Of a stretch of 27,973 nt of DNA, positions 26,926-27,973 are shown piece by piece. The stretch is from Chara braunii (Eukaryota > Streptophyta > Charophyceae > Charales > Characeae), in NCBI GenBank assembly GCA_003427395.1, contig BFEA01000041.1:611782-639754 (forward strand), written 5' to 3'. Each line of letters starts with the position of its first letter. The first letter of the stretch is position 1. Below the pieces are notes generated by a model that was not told the origin of the DNA, did no database searches, and worked only from the letters and a program-made list of their open reading frames with translations. The translations under genes and the position numbers were made by a program.

Positions 26926-27973
26926 GTCCCGTGGGACCAGCACCAGCCAAAGGGGACGGGAGCAGAGTGCTCCCTGCCTTGGCTATGGCTGCCCAGTCTT
27001 CCGCCTGGTGCTCCTCTGCAGTCCTCCAGCTCCTCCTCACGTTGCCTCAGCAGCAGCTCCAGCAGCCACAACACTCAAGTGTGCCCGTCACACACTAGCA
27101 ACACGAGTGCTTTGTGTGGCAGCTGGGGGGCAGCTGCCTTTTTTATATTGGCTGAAGAGAGCTGGACGTCACTCCAGCCCACAGGCAAAAACGCGGGTTC
27201 ACAGTGAGCCCTTGATCTGGCCTAGATCCAGGGCTGACTGTGGCTGCACCACAGCCACAGCCTTAGTGTGGGGCAGTTTCTTTAACTGCCCCATTTTTAT
27301 TTTTATTTTCTTTTTCCCAGCTATCTCGGAATCTGGCGAGATAGCTGGTCTCCTGCCATTTCCAAAACACTTTTTCTTTTCTTTTCCTGATAAGGGGTTG
27401 GAGAGATACAGCCCCTTACAGTTTGATGTACCTGGACCCTTTTTTCCAGGGCAGGTACATCGGGGAAAAGGCTGCATCTAGCCTTTTCCTTAGTGGCCTT
27501 TAAATTTCCAGGCTCCAAGCAAAAATGGGAGCCTGATAGTTACCTCTGGCAACTTCTGCCAGAGGTAGCACCACGTGAGGACAAGTGTCCTCTCACTAAG
27601 TAAAGAAAAAGAAAATAAAAAAACTAACTTTCTAACTTCTACTGCACCTGGCTTTTACCTTGGCCAGGTGCATGCTATTGTATGCAACAGCCCCCTTCCT
27701 TTCCTCTGCTGTCTTCCCCTGAAAACGGGGAAGCCAGTTGGCAGGTTGGGAGGAGTAGGACCTCCTCCTCCCAACTACCCCGTTTCTCTCTCTCACTCCC
27801 TCTCCTCTACTCCCTCAGTCCCATCTCCACGCGCGCGCTGTGGGCCACGAGATCTGAGATCTCGTGGCCACAATCGTTTTTCTCAAAACTGAAGTGGGAG
27901 CCTTCGTGCTCCCACACAGTCCAAAAGGACTGTTCTTTCTTTCACGAGGCAATTGCCTCGTTTGTTTTACTTT
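26926..27973. repeat. Hairpin array (island 2), continuing past the window
   Basis: About 20 successive inverted repeats, each with its own sequence. Clearest: GGGAGCA/TGCTCCC (26958-26974); GGCAGCTG/CAGCTGCC (27118-27138); AGCCCTTGATCT/AGATCCAGGGCT (27207-27235); CTGTGGCTG/CAGCCACAG (27238-27260); TGGGGCAGTT/AACTGCCCCA (27269-27293); CCAGCTATCTCG/CGAGATAGCTGG (27317-27348); 27391-27418; GATGTACCTG/CAGGTACATC (27425-27461); GGAAAAGGCT/AGCCTTTTCC (27464-27489); 27509-27535; TACCTCTGGCA/TGCCAGAGGTA (27541-27567); 27575-27596; TGCACCTGGC/GCCAGGTGCA (27643-27672); 27674-27691; 27713-27733; GTTGGGAGGAG/CTCCTCCCAAC (27745-27775); GGCCACGAGATCT/AGATCTCGTGGCC (27843-27869); GTGGGAGC/GCTCCCAC (27894-27915); ACAGTCC/GGACTGT (27916-27933); ACGAGGCAATTGCCTCGT (27944-27961). 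T-rich stretches separate many of them. No protein is credible here. Class and function unknown. Confidence 0.88.

Noticed and set aside
26426-27040. 204-codon minus-strand frame with residue repeats
   Set aside because: Product of the minisatellite; overlapping minus-strand frames are open too, so there is no sign of selection on one frame.
27118-27300. Rho-independent terminators (hairpin followed by T-run)
   Set aside because: The surroundings are eukaryotic and the hairpins stand in a long array without genes; the T-runs are part of the spacer composition.
26879-27481. 200-codon plus-strand frame across the hairpin array
   Set aside because: Its sequence is dictated by palindromes and T-tracts; composition (FIFIFFFP-like) is not protein-like.
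26926-27973. CRISPR array
   Set aside because: Repeats in a CRISPR are identical; here each hairpin is different.

Overview
The window looks like repeat-rich nuclear DNA of a eukaryote, most plausibly a green plant or streptophyte alga. The evidence is two decayed Ty3/Gypsy retrotransposons with chromodomains, initiator-Met-tRNA primer sites, fragments of L1-type LINEs, microsatellites and many short tandem repeats. I see no intact host protein gene, no rRNA, no convincing functional tRNA, no CRISPR array and no bacterial-style operon. A charophyte such as Chara is a guess from overall flavour only.

Layout. 1-1950: intergenic DNA with a GA microsatellite, a 21-bp direct repeat, GC-rich palindromes, a tandem pair of hairpins (923-971) and one copy of an unclassified dispersed repeat (1165-1530). 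1955-8745 (+): Gypsy copy A, with a 346-bp 5' LTR, a primer-binding site, a gag zinc knuckle, pieces of protease, RT, RNase H and integrase, a chromodomain, and a 3' LTR truncated at its end. 8746-11214: unrecognised. 11215-11640 (+): copy C, a remnant of the same family (LTR end plus an integrase patch). 12643-13960: two LINE scraps on opposite strands. 14219-15133: assembly gap. 15134-17457: unrecognised DNA with the dispersed repeat and large hairpins. 17458-about 22430 (-): Gypsy copy B, holding gag, RT palm, RNase H, integrase, chromodomain and 3' LTR. 22983-23568: hairpin-rich island with scattered N calls. 24009: primer site of another LTR element. 25517-25711: small hairpin cluster. 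26375-26890: minisatellite of about 54 bp. 26926-27973: dense array of about 20 different hairpins running to the window end.

Copies A and B belong to one family, lie tail to tail, and have lost different parts: A keeps the zinc knuckle, protease and N-terminal RT; B keeps capsid, YLDD and the complete integrase catalytic triad. Both carry the same TGG-to-TAG stop in the chromodomain. Neither can encode a working polyprotein.

The most unusual feature is the terminal hairpin array. Its stems of 7-13 bp are unrelated to each other in sequence, spaced about 40-50 bp apart, and far denser than chance. Smaller clusters of the same kind occur elsewhere in the window. I cannot assign it to any described element class.
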